Source: Zerene cesonia (taxonomy: Eukaryota; Arthropoda; Insecta; Lepidoptera; Pieridae). From it: 64,000 nucleotides of DNA. The translations under genes and the position numbers were made by a program. Shown one piece after another: positions 49,577 to 60,191 of the stretch (the stretch's first letter is position 1; each line of letters starts with the position of its first letter). The stretch covers positions 6,953,967-7,017,966 of the forward strand of contig NC_052120.1 in assembly GCF_012273895.1 (NCBI RefSeq), given 5' to 3'. Under the pieces are notes generated by a model that saw nothing but the letters and a program-made list of their open reading frames with translations, was not told the DNA's origin and searched no databases.

Positions 49577-49765
49577 ATTTATTTATTTATTTTATTTATT
49601 TATTTATAATCCTTTATTGTACAAACTTAGAAACAATAAGAACACAGTAAACAGAAAAAAAAGACATCGTTTGTACAAGAGGCGGCCTTATTGCTTAACA
49701 GCAATCTCTGCCAGGCAACCTGGTAGGAAAGGAAATGTACGAAGTTCTGGGATAGTGCAAAAGCA
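49577..49765 (-). repeat. LINE/SINE 3' end with (TAAA)n tail
   Basis: Read on the minus strand: CAGGTTGCCTGGCAGAGATT, GCAATAAGGCCGCCTC, then GTACAATAAAGGATTAT and a TAAA-type microsatellite tail. This is a very common lepidopteran retroposon 3' end. The sequence AATAAAG resembles a polyadenylation signal. The copy is 5'-truncated. Confidence 0.7.
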
Positions 49766-49814
49766 AAAGAAAAACAAGTAATAAGTATATAATAACGATA
49801 AAAAAAATACATTT

Positions 49815-49940
49815 ATAAACACATACATATATACATAAATAATAGAATAAAATAATAATACATATACATAAAAATATACATACGGGTATAAAATACTAAT
49901 TCATAAATATACATACCTACATACACATACATACACATAA
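49815..49940. repeat. (CATA)n-rich low-complexity patch
   Basis: Interrupted ACATACAT, ATACATA and ATATACATAC units cover this region, just beyond the retroposon copy. Confidence 0.7.
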
Positions 49941-51149
49941 AATTAATTTAATGTAGATGGGCCAATATAATTATACACGTTGTATCTTTTGTATATCAAC
50001 AAGTAACACAATTAAAAGTTTACCGTATCCCTCGCCGCCTAACATTGAAAATATAATTAAACATCGTAATTTCAACGACTTACCAAATATTTCAAAGAGC
50101 GTCAGTTAACTTAGTAAATACAAATTCACTAACCCACCCTAAGACAGCTAACAAAAGGCTGAAACAATCGCGTTCGTTCCGCCTTCATTTACATTAATAT
50201 GAGATTTCCCCGAGTAATAATACTTTATATTTATTCAAAATCACGTTAAATATAATGTAGATCGGTTCTCGAGTCAGTGAACAAATTATATGAATTGAAC
50301 ATAAGCTGTCTACACACCGACCTCTTGTGTTTTGATACTTACTTATGAAGTGACTGATAAAACAATAAATATTTAACAAACAATAAAAGTTTTAAATACA
50401 CATTTTACTTTGTAAATAATAAAACCTATAAAAATTATTCATTATTTAAGCGTTACACGATATAATTTGGAAGTAATGTTTTGTTTTGAAAACAGAAGTC
50501 ATTTATTTAAAATATTCAAGTATTCTACTAAACTCAAATAATAAAGGATCCAAAACCCGTGCTTAGCGTGCTTCAATCGGGTTAAGCAGTTTTTCTTATT
50601 TGTATTTTCGGAAAATACGAAGTCAAAAGAAAATTCTCTAGTAAATATTTAATATGTTATAACAATTAAAATGTTTCCATATATTTACTTATCAGACAAA
50701 ATTTCATTTGCATATTAAAGCGCGTGTGTAAAAAACCTTACAAATCTTGTTAAAATTAAGGATTTAAATTTACGAAACGTCCCGCAGCGAATAGGTAAAA
50801 CGAAATAAATATGAATATGAATGGGAAATCAGACAAGTGCTGCGGTAACGGGGTTCGAATTATTAACTTTTGGAGTGGCCGAGTACCGTCGGTAACCTCT
50901 CGAGGGCGTCTAACAAGCTTGTCATAAACGTTAGCTTTCTTTGCGAACTTATATGAGTATCTTGTTAACTTATTTTTGGAATACTCGATCACAATTTTTT
51001 TATCATCAAATATTTTGTAAAAATGTACCGATTTTTCGTAAAAAATAAATTAAACCAGATATGACATAAACGTGAATTTGCTATCGCTACCATTGGCAGA
51101 CATCTCAAAATGAGGCGACTGGACTGCTACAGTGGAGACAATTTGCTCG
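49941..51149. other. Non-coding stretch
   Basis: No gene. The 78-residue ORF at 50756-50992 (minus) has no recognised features. Confidence 0.4.
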
Positions 51150-51290
51150 TGCCTCGCTACGATTTCGAAACGTATAATTTGGGCTTAGCAAGGGCCCCCA
51201 GTTGACCGGGCGCGCTACGAATCTCAAGTGCCTACGAGGTACGGGCTACGAACATTACGAACGCTACAGCTACATCTACGAATGTTACAT
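51150..51290. repeat. Degenerate CTACGAA-type tandem patch
   Basis: CGCTACGA, GCTACGAATCTC, CCTACGAGG, GCTACGAACATTACGAACGC, GCTACATCTACGAATG: a CTACGAA unit recurs irregularly over about 140 bp and is GC-richer than its flanks. I associate CTACGAA-rich patches with lepidopteran repeats but cannot name the family. Confidence 0.5.
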
Positions 51291-52430
51291 TTTAATATTT
51301 TATGCTAGTTTGCTTTGGTACTTGTAAAGTTTAAATCGATGAATTGGTGGTTTTTATATTTAGGCAGTGAAACTTGTTACTGATAATTATTCAGAATATA
51401 ATGACTGCTGTTATAGTAATTCTGCTTATTGTACAGCAATAGGCTTTCGTAGAATATAGAATGTAATTTAGAATGAAGTGCAACTATTGAATTGCACCAA
51501 ACTTTCCTCCGTATCATATTGTCATATTTGTTAAAATGAATCGTATATATATTATAAATCTCTGAAATTAGTTCGAAACGTTTATCTCACATCAATATTC
51601 AGCTTCAATCCTTCGTCTTAATTGTGCCCAGTAACAAAGACTGATGATCGAATGACAAATTTACTTTACATTTTTAAAAGAGAAAATCGCTTTTCATTCC
51701 ATTGAGTATTCATGCTTTGAATGCAAAAGCTATATTTTTCATTCATTTGGCCAGACTATAAAATTGCGTCTCCCAAAAATTTTAATGAGTTTTTCATTGT
51801 TACCGAAACCGAGACAGCGTGATTTAAGTGCGGGAATCGATTTAATTGTATTTTTAAAAGCTTTTAACATTGAATGCATCCATAGAAAGTATAGTGTGAG
51901 TTCTTAGTTGAAAGTTGGACTGATACAACCGATATTTAAAATTTTAAACTTTATCAACAAAATATATCAGTAAAACTATTTTTTTATATTTATATTTGTG
52001 ATAACGGTCGTACCCTCGTTCTCATATAAGTATATTTTTGACTAAAATTCAATCTATCTTGTTTAAGGAATATATAACAATAGCTAAATGCGCTAAATAT
52101 TTCATTTGTTTGAAAAAAATCTTCTATCACTACTCTGTGTATTCCTACTCTATTTCAATATAAATATTTATTTATATGTAAAATTTTTAATACCCTCGAT
52201 AAATTATAAGGCTATGCGCAGACTTAGGTCTTTAGTAACAGCTGTTTGAGCTTAGAACCGAGGACCAAGTTAATTAGAGCCTTCACTGCAGTCCGGTTGC
52301 GGTTTTAATATGATATGATTAAAATTGGTCAAATATAAAGCATGGTTTTGTTATAAGAATTTCTGAAGTTTCATTTAAGAACATCTCTTCAGATTAATGA
52401 CATATAGATACTTTTAGTTTCGGTGTAAAT
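51291..52430. other. Non-coding stretch
   Basis: AT-rich; no gene or repeat recognised. Confidence 0.4.
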
Positions 52431-52485
52431 ATATCTATATATATTCCTATACCTATATATATATATATTCCTATACATACCTATT
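52431..52485. repeat. Short tandem duplication in TA-rich DNA
   Basis: TATATATATTCCTATAC occurs twice, about 26 bp apart. Confidence 0.6.
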
Positions 52486-52739
52486 ATGTATTATTTAATT
52501 ACTATATTCTATAATTTAAGCTTAAATGGCATTTATACTTAATCCGATCAAAATCAATATTTACCTTCATTTGGTTCCAACAAATTAAACATTTACTCAC
52601 ATTATTACATTGTTATTGAGTTAAATCTCACACAAATAAATATGAAGCTTAGAATTTCATAACAAAATTATCAAAGATCCAGAATTTCCTCTACATAAGA
52701 ATCCTTTCAAGCTCGTATTATACGCAATCGTAATCAATA

Positions 52740-52783
52740 CTCGATACCTATCGAGACATCGATTATATGCTCGATGTATCGAG
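52740..52783. promoter_or_regulatory. Nest of TCGA-centred palindromes
   Basis: Three palindromic units abut or overlap: CTCGATA-CC-TATCGAG (52740-52755), ACATCGA...TCGATGT (52756-52777) and CTCGAT-GT-ATCGAG (52770-52783). The motif ATCGA/TATCG recurs on both strands, reminiscent of DREF (TATCGATA) or BEAF-type (CGATA) sites in Drosophila. The function is inferred only. Confidence 0.35.
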
Positions 52784-53094
52784 ACAAGTAAGCCAGCACC
52801 ACCTGCGGGGTGTCAAACTTACTCCCTTATTAACTGACACGTTTCTAATTACTGTAGTGATCACCTGCGCTTGACGGCTTCGGAGATTTAAATATCGTAT
52901 TTAACAATCTGTTAATATTTCTCAACGAAGATATAAAACATTCTATGTTGTTTCTATCTAAACATTAAACTTCTTTGGCTTTGTATAAAGAAATGCTTTA
53001 TAAAAGGGCATTATTATCATGTATATTCCCTTGGAATGTTTGGTAATTGCAAAAGAATTGATTATAAATATAAAATAAAATTGCTACATTATAG

Positions 53095-53147
53095 TAAAAT
53101 GTAACTTTTATGTATAATTAAAAAATATACATAAAAGTTACATTTTA
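53095..53147. repeat. Perfect inverted repeat, 22-bp arms
   Basis: Arms 53095-53116 and 53126-53147 (TAAAATGTAACTTTTATGTA...) pair perfectly around a 9-nt AT-only loop. The length is that of a MITE relic or small hairpin. No target-site duplication is evident. Confidence 0.85.
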
Positions 53148-53381
53148 AATCGACATTCCTAAAAATGAAGCTGGTTCTCAATTAAACTGTATTTTTTGGT
53201 TTTATTACTCAATAACTCAGTGGGTTTTCATCAGATAGGCGTAATTGTTTTTGTGTTTGATAGGAAATTGTTATCATTTGGTCTAATTTTAGAATCTGGA
53301 GAGAAACCCCCAAGGTCATAGATGACTTTTTTTAGTTAAATGAATTATTAATAGTTTCATTGCTTCTGTTGAACGGAAATT
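53148..53381. other. Non-coding stretch
   Basis: Short AT-rich interval with no gene or named repeat. Confidence 0.4.
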
Positions 53382-53460
53382 CATTTTTTCATGTGATAGA
53401 GCAGACGAGCGAGCAGACGGGTCACCTGATGTTAAGTGCTCCACGTTGCCCAGTTGCACT
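53382..53460 (-). repeat. Poly(A)-type retroposon 3' fragment
   Basis: GAGCAGACGGGTCACCTGAT and GTTAAGTGCTCCACGTTGCC correspond to the region GAGC...GGTGGTTCGCCTGATGGTA of the copy at 63871-64000 and are typical of this family. Orientation is inferred from that copy. Confidence 0.55.
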
Positions 53461-54802
53461 CACAATACCTAATTTCAACAAATACCATTATTTTATGTAA
53501 GGATCGTTTTTCGTTAAATCGAAGTATAATACAGTAACGAACGCTTAGGCAAGTTACATCGAAATACATTGATAACTCCCACATTGTCCCCGACTCCGCT
53601 GTGTTCAAACATTCAAAACTTTGCAGACGAATTCGATCCGTGAAGCCATTCGGACAGTGCATACAATTGTCTTTATTTACCACTTATGATATATTGTTGG
53701 AAAACTTCAAACGTACTGTAAGTAGTTGTTACCATATTGGTTTTGGGATACGACGTGGTAAGTTGTTTAACTTTAACCATGTTCGGATTCAGTTTTAACA
53801 TTACTATTTACTATGAATGAAACCACGAAACGTGCAGATGTTGGTGGCTTCTCAACGTCACCTAGCGATGTGATAGTTGATAAAAAAGTTTTTAACAGAT
53901 GTCGTTTTACTCTCAGCGTAGAAGCGGTGCAAAGAAATTTAACCTGATATTTGATCGTACATCATATAATAAAAGAGTGTCAAATTATTTGTAAACAAAT
54001 ATTTTACATACAAATGAACAAAATACAAATTTGAGTAATAAATGTAGATAACTTATTTTTAATTGCTAACCATGTAAACTCTTGCCTTTATGGTATTATA
54101 AAGAACATTTCTGACATAAAAAAAAGTAAAAATTAAATAAAACTTGGTATTTTACTTCAAACTATTGTCTGCTATACAACCCTTGCAGAGGTGTGAATGC
54201 AATCCGGATTTCTTCGCCTATATGTAACCACTTAAGTACAAAACAACGTGTAAACGGAATACAGATAAAAAAATTAATACCGGTATTATGAAGCATGAAG
54301 CGTGGATAATAAAAAAACTGAGATAAAGGATCAATGATTCTATTATCTATTGTTATGAACGGCGGATTTAACAAAGAAGGGCGTTGAACCAGTTTTCGGC
54401 CCTTACAATCCCCTTTCACGACCCGCTACCTTCCAAGCTATTATTCTAAGAATTTTATTCTTGTTAATTAAGAATTGGTTGAAGAGATAACGAGATTATC
54501 TCACGGTATTTAATTGGAGATCACTGTTTAAAGGAGCGTTTAACAAAGTGAAAATCACTTGACAAGAAAATAAATAAAAAAATGTGTAGAATAAACTCGG
54601 AGAATTATCGAAATAGAAAAGTGTAAACTGACATAAATAAAACAAGATCTTCTCAATTAATGATTTTAATTAGTATTCATTTATTTTCTGCAAATTATTT
54701 CCATGACGTGTATGTTAACTGTGTGTAAACGAAAAATGAGACTTGTTAAATAAATTCATGAAATAATAAAATTAATTTTCACAACATTCAATTTCCTTCC
54801 AG
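53461..54802. other. Non-coding stretch
   Basis: No gene is supportable. A GC-elevated patch lies at about 54355-54430. The overlapping 85-residue minus-strand ORF has no recognised family. Confidence 0.4.
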
Positions 54803-55163
54803 CTGTTAAGCGCAGCGCTAATTACCAGGAGCCCATGACAAGGAGGAGGTGACAGCTAAGAAGAGCCGTATTGATTAACTTTCACCATCACTCGAGGTCA
54901 GCTGCGCGCGGCTGCACTAGGCCAGTAGTGCATTTGCAGCATAGTCCATATTGTGCCTCGTATTGCATCCCACGCTATGCAACCCACCTAACTTTCTGCT
55001 AAGGAATTTTAGAAGCATCATAATATTTTCAAAATTAAAAACAAAAAAAGAAAAAAACAAGGAGTTTTTATAAGCAACCATATACACAAAAGTGTGTAAA
55101 AAATTTGTGTTTATAGTGTGGAAGTGTGATTAGTTTTTATGATGTGATGTTGGTTATCGATGC
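54803..55163 (+). other. Candidate exon (5' leader plus start of a coding frame)
   Basis: A good acceptor (CATTCAATTTCCTTCCAG, ending 54802) and a strong donor (GTAAGTA, 55164) bracket 361 bp. The first 160 bp are GC-elevated. The rest (AAAAGTGTGTAAAA, TAGTGTGGAAGTGTG) has the look of an insect 5' untranslated leader. An ATG at 55147 opens M-L-V-I-D with the donor in its sixth codon. Equally, transcription could start inside (near 54900). No downstream coding exon could be linked. Confidence 0.25.
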
Positions 55164-57768
55164 GTAAGTATAGTGTAAGTCGTAGTCATTTTTTACTAAC
55201 TAGCTTTACAATAATGAGCCCTATGTTTAAAGCCTGAAGATACAAACTTTCAGGAAAAGCTTAAATATTTTCTACAATTGATGTTACGAATATTCGAAAA
55301 TATGACAAAACATATTATAATACTATTAGTCATTTATGAATGAATTTAGAATTCTAAATTAATTAGTGGTGTTACATTGTGTAAACCTACTTGTAATCCA
55401 ATACGCTTTGCCTTTGACCATCTGCCGTGTTAGTGTGTGCGTGTAATGTGTGTAGTTACTTAGGTAGTAGGTAGTAGGTAATACATTTAAGACTACAAAG
55501 CGTTCGAAGCGTTTGTATAAACGTGATAGGCAAGATGGTATTTCTACATAAATGAAATACTTCATTACAATATGTTTTATAAACATTTTTGCTTCTGGTT
55601 AGCGAATATCGCCTTCGCTTCGCTTCGGATTCGCATAGGTATTATGTACAAAGAGATCGCTGTCGTACTGTGTTAATAAATATTGCTCTCACATAACATG
55701 CCCAATTTGTATGAAAAAGTTGTATGATAATTAAAAAATACGTTCATTTTAAATGATTATTTAGTGGTAATTTAATAAATCAGTTGAAATTAAAAAAAAA
55801 TCTGTACCTTTGATCTACAAATTTTGTAGCGACTCATTTATCTCAGACACAGTCACATAAAAATACAAATGAAAATTTATACTTGTCTTTAGGCGTATGT
55901 TTTACAAACATATAATGAAAAGAAGAATATAATATGAGAAAGAAGTCATAATGTTCAAATATATCAAAAACTAATAGATAATAAGTTTCTTTGAAGTGCA
56001 ATGCAATTTAATACATCCAACCAATGATTTCATATGCATAGTGGGTTTCAGTATCAAATAGTGTTAAATTTCCATTTAGAGACATTCAAGCAATTTATTT
56101 GAGACGGAAACGCAATACGATGTAAATCCGATTTCAACAGAAAAAAGTAAAAAGGTTGCGGACTTTGTGCGGAACATAGTGAGAAGGGAATTTGTCTTTG
56201 TGTGAAAAATACTTTCATCATTTTTGTTGCATAAGATTTAAATAATAGAATATGTTAAAGCAGACTTAAGATATTTTTCATAAATATTTCAAAAGGATCA
56301 TAGAGTCCATTATGTTTTCATGGTTAAATCTATTTCGCTTTCATTATTGTAAACTAGTAGAAACATGATGATATCAGATTTTACATCTACCATAGGCACC
56401 AGCTTTCTACACTTATGCCTTCAAGTTTTATGTCATAATAATTTTTTAACATGTTCCTATGAGTGGGAATCCAAATAAACGTTTTTATTAGTTTTTTTTT
56501 TTATGATGAATATTTCAATTAAAAGATTTTAAGGAATGTTGTACATTTGCCCAAATCATAGTTTGTTCTTAAAATAACTAAAAACAAATGCAAGTCTTGT
56601 TTCGTCACTGTAATTTCAGAACCGAGTGCTGCTTGAATTAGTTCTTTGATATTTGTTCAAAATAATTTATTATATAGCATAGTAAATAATATGTTTGCGC
56701 TAGTCATTTTATTCTTGACAATTTTTTTCTATTTTTTTTTCTTGAGTTGCTTTCTTTTAGGCAATTAATTAAATCTAATGTACAGTTTAAAATAAGAACA
56801 ATATTTTTGCGATACAAACATAAAACTATACAAATTGTTAAATGAGTTTATAAATTCTCATTCAGTTTATTTACCAGTCTAATCAATTTAGCTTCGTTTG
56901 AATTTCGATCTTAATCCAATTGGCTTAAAAAGCCATTTGGAATGGTATTATTTTGCGATTCACAGTAAAGCTTTTACATTCAGCGTTTGCATGTCTAAAA
57001 CCGTCGTGAAATACGAGAAACTTGAAATAAACAGAAGTTGAGTGTAAATGTTAAAGTTCTCATCGTAAATCATCCAAGATTATCTTTGAATACGTCTATG
57101 CGCTGGTCTGAGGATGAATAATTTATACAGTGTCACGATATAGTGTAGAATTACCTTATATGAGATAAATAGTCGTGTTTTGGTGGCTCACATAAAACTT
57201 GAAGCTCATAAAAATCTTGTTTATACGCCATGCATATCAGATTATAAGCAGCTATTGTATGTTATAAATATTCAAGTGCTGTTTAGGCTGGTATTAAATA
57301 TTTGTGAGATATGAGTAGCGAGATTTTTAGATTTATATAAATTGAGAAATTTTAAGGTTCTTGAACTTGTAAAACTTCTTTTTTGATGTAAAAAACATCA
57401 CAATCTGTTTCAAATTATTTATTTTATTGTTTATATATAAATGTAATTACTTATATTGCTTTTATAATTCCATACTATTTTCTCAGTGTCAAATAGGATT
57501 CTAAATTTAAAGTGGAATTGAATATTTGCTATGTTTCTTATGAAGGTAATTTTGCCATAGACTGAAAAGGGCAGTTTAAAAATATATATTTTTATAGTAA
57601 ACACACGGAGAACGTCTGTAGTAATAATGTAGTAAAAAACCGGGAACCTTGTATTATTACAATATGCGCTACCAGGCAATGTAAAAGTGAGTCTAATTAC
57701 AACTCATAAATTCAAATAAACACGTGTTAATAATATATTGAAAGCGTTTTTAATAACATTCATGATAA
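55164..57768. other. Non-coding stretch
   Basis: AT-rich; possibly intron if the 54803-55163 exon is real. It has TAGGTAG tandem units near 55461-55485 and a 21-bp segment (57066-57086) that recurs inverted at 60119-60139. Confidence 0.4.
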
Positions 57769-57969
57769 ATGGCCACACAACGTAGATTTATCTCCGCGGC
57801 CACGTGCGTCCAAATGCTTGCTTCTAAAGCGATTTTTGTATGTAAGCTGAAATTTATGAACAACGAGCCACTGATAAAAGTTGTATTGCCTACTGTTTAT
57901 TTATTGCTTGTTTTCGCTTTTTATTCAGTTTATTTTGCTGCGAGTAATCTTTATGACGGGCCACATTAA
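57769..57969 (+). other. Small ORF with one hydrophobic segment
   Basis: 66 codons start at ATG in a good insect context (ATAAATGG). The frame has a basic head (MATQRRF) and a C-terminal hydrophobic segment (PLIKVVLPTVYLLLVFAFYS) that could span a membrane. The 5' half is GC-elevated. No family is recognised. It could be a small membrane peptide or a conserved non-coding element with a chance ORF. Confidence 0.2.
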
Positions 57970-58192
57970 CATCTCTCTCAGTCTTGAATTATTTCTATTT
58001 TCCTTTCGATTAATTAAGTCATGTACATTCTTAAAAGCATTTTAATGGAAAACGTTAAGCGTTTCAATCATCTCGTACAAGAATAATTGAAGTTTAATTT
58101 TCTTTTATTCTTCTTAAATAGAAGTGTACTTAAATAATTGGCTGTCCAATTTAACGTATCTCATTTCAGCAAATAAGTTAGGGCATTTGCAG

Positions 58193-58281
58193 GTTTTCTA
58201 GGGATTTTCATTGTGGCCTCACAGTCTGCGGCTCCGATTGAAATTTTTCGAGTGGAAGCGACAGGCTTTACTCGAGCGTGA
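58193..58281 (+). other. Candidate secreted-peptide-like exon
   Basis: After the TTTGCAG acceptor (ending 58192), one frame reads FLGIFIVASQSAAPIEIFRV then eight more residues and TGA. The first 13 residues resemble a signal-peptide core with an A-x-A-like cleavage site. A second acceptor (TCATTTCAG, ending 58169) lies just upstream. The DNA is GC-elevated. No upstream ATG exon was found, so this stays speculative; a conserved element is the alternative. Confidence 0.2.
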
Positions 58282-58937
58282 ATTAATATTTATCTGGAAG
58301 CGAGATTTATATATTTTTATACATTAGCCGCACGCATCACTTACGTGTTTGTTGTTCTATAAATGTACATTATGCAGTTTTAGGATATCTAATTCAGGGT
58401 TGATTAATATTTGTTTTCGCATTAGTTAATGAACTTCAATTTCTTTTGTTTATTTTAGTCGAGTATATTAAGGTACGAGTTTTAATATACTTATTAAAAT
58501 TATGTCAATAAAGCATACGATTAAGGCATAGTATATATAACAAATTGTAGTATGAAATTTCTCTAAATATTACATACTTTAGTCGCTTAAACGCAGACGA
58601 GAAGATTCCAGTCCTTTCCAGAACCACTAATTCTAAACCCAAGTACTTCGAGGCTTGAACACAATAAATAAACTGTTGGGACATGCCACTGCTGTCTGCA
58701 GTGCTGGCAATTGAAATTTTATCCTGGCTTTATACACATCGCTTCCAATAAAATCGTATAAAATAAACAGAAGAACCCTAAGCACTCGTACCTAGATGGA
58801 TTTAACGGAAGGTCCGATGTTTATGAATATTACTCATGGATTTTGAGATGTTTTCGTGTGAAAAGTGATTTTATAAAAAAGTGTCTTGGTCGCTAATAAT
58901 AATGAGTTTCTTTTAGTATTAGAAAGCTGCAATTAGT
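58282..58937. other. Non-coding stretch
   Basis: AT-rich; no gene or named repeat. Confidence 0.4.
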
Positions 58938-58998
58938 GTACCACTAAGTGGTATAGGCTATATATGTACCACAGGTGAAACCGGGACGAATAGCTAGT
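58938..58998 (+). mobile_element. Helitron-like 3' end fragment
   Basis: GTGTACCACTAAGTGG, TATATGTACCACAGGTGAAA and CCGGGACGAATAGCTAGT show the CTAGT end preceded by a GC-rich GGTGAAACCGGG, as in the related families. The 5' part is missing. Confidence 0.45.
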
Positions 58999-59091
58999 TG
59001 CTAATAAATATGCTACCAACATAAATATTATTTTATATATTAAACAAAAAAGTTATTTTTAACAAAAAACTATTTTGCTTTCAAATAGTCA

Positions 59092-59235
59092 GAATCAGAT
59101 GAAATTTAAATGGAACCGCACGGAGCACCTGGCTTTAAATAAACAAAAATCGGTTCACCCAGTGAAAAGTTTTTAAGGAACATCACAAAAATACAGTTAA
59201 ATTAAGAAACTTTTTTTATAAGTCGGTGAAAAATA
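59092..59235. repeat. Decayed copy of the AAGTCGGT-type repeat
   Basis: GGAACCGCACGGAGCACC, AAAAATCGGTTCACCCAG, ATCACAAAAATACAGTTA and ATAAGTCGGTGAAAA match 49375-49475. Confidence 0.55.
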
Positions 59236-59279
59236 TGGAGTAAGTAACATGCTTATGATTTATAAATATTTATCAATTT

Positions 59280-59446
59280 ACTAGCTATCCGCCAGGGGTT
59301 TCACTCGCATGTCTAAAATAAATTCCCACAGGTTTTTCCCATGGGTATGAAGTCTTCCACCGCGGTAAAAAGTACCATAAAACCACTCCGATGGTCCATG
59401 AGAAAAAGACAAACAAACACAATTTCGCATTTATAATATTAGCAAA
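59280..59446 (-). mobile_element. Helitron-like element, decayed
   Basis: Inverted copy: ACTAGCTATCCGCCAGGGGT at the left, TTTCGCATTTATAATATTAG at the right. The middle (ATAAATTCCCACAGGTTTTT, AAAAAGTACCATAAAACC) differs from family A, so it belongs to a sister family sharing only the ends. Confidence 0.55.
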
Positions 59447-59895
59447 GATGTTGATCAACTAAGATCCAATTTTATTTCGAATCATAAAAACAATAACCCC
59501 ACAATTAAAACAATCATATAGCTTATATATATACATGGCGAATACCTGGTACTAGCTGCCTAATAAGCTCCCGGTTCAAAAAGCAATTACATTAGCAATC
59601 ACTGGCCTAATTCAAAACACGGTTAGCGTTCATCACTAGAACATTAATAATGAATGATGCCTCAATATAATCAATGTACCCTCACTGAATACAAACTGCG
59701 GTATGACTCGTTTATACTTCATTTGAAATCTCTGCGGGCCGATGTTATCAGTTCATAATGTGAATGTTGGTAACGAAAAAGGTAGGTTTTGTACATTGAT
59801 TTGTATATATAATAGATAGGTTAAACGGAGGCAAAAAAGAGAGGGAAGAACAAACACGTGTTAATAAGTAGGTTAAAGACTTTTATTTCAACATT

Positions 59896-59995
59896 ACTAG
59901 CTTTTACCCGCGGCTTCGCATGCATTAAATTTTGAGTAGTTTAATAGATGTCATTATACATATAAACCATACGCTTGACTGATCATTAAAAAAGT
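59896..59995 (-). mobile_element. Helitron-like element, family D, fragment
   Basis: ACTAGCTTTTACCCGCGGCT and ATTATACATATAAACCATAC match 63322-63517. The copy ends early, so it is truncated at its 5' side. Confidence 0.6.
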
Positions 59996-60151
59996 GTTTT
60001 GAATTGCAAATTTTACATATGTAACTTACAATAAATCATATAAAAATTGTTTAGTAAATTAATATCACAATCGGCAAACTGTTAATAATTTATATCATTG
60101 CGAATGACACCATCTCCTAAGATAATCTTGGATGATTTATAAATAGTGTCA
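59996..60151. other. Short interval with inverted motif
   Basis: Contains 60119-60139 (inverted match to 57066-57086) flanked by ATGACAC (60105) and GTGTCAT (60147), a loose stem of about 50 bp. Confidence 0.4.
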
Positions 60152-60191
60152 TCCTACTAATATTACCGTGAAACCGCGGGGCGCAGCTAGT
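60152..60191 (+). mobile_element. Helitron-like element, family A, minimal 40-bp copy
   Basis: TCCTACTAATATTA is joined directly to CCGTGAAACCGCGGGGCGCAG and CTAGT. Both family A ends are kept; the 150 bp or so between them are gone. The deletion junction is at about 60165-60167. Confidence 0.75.
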
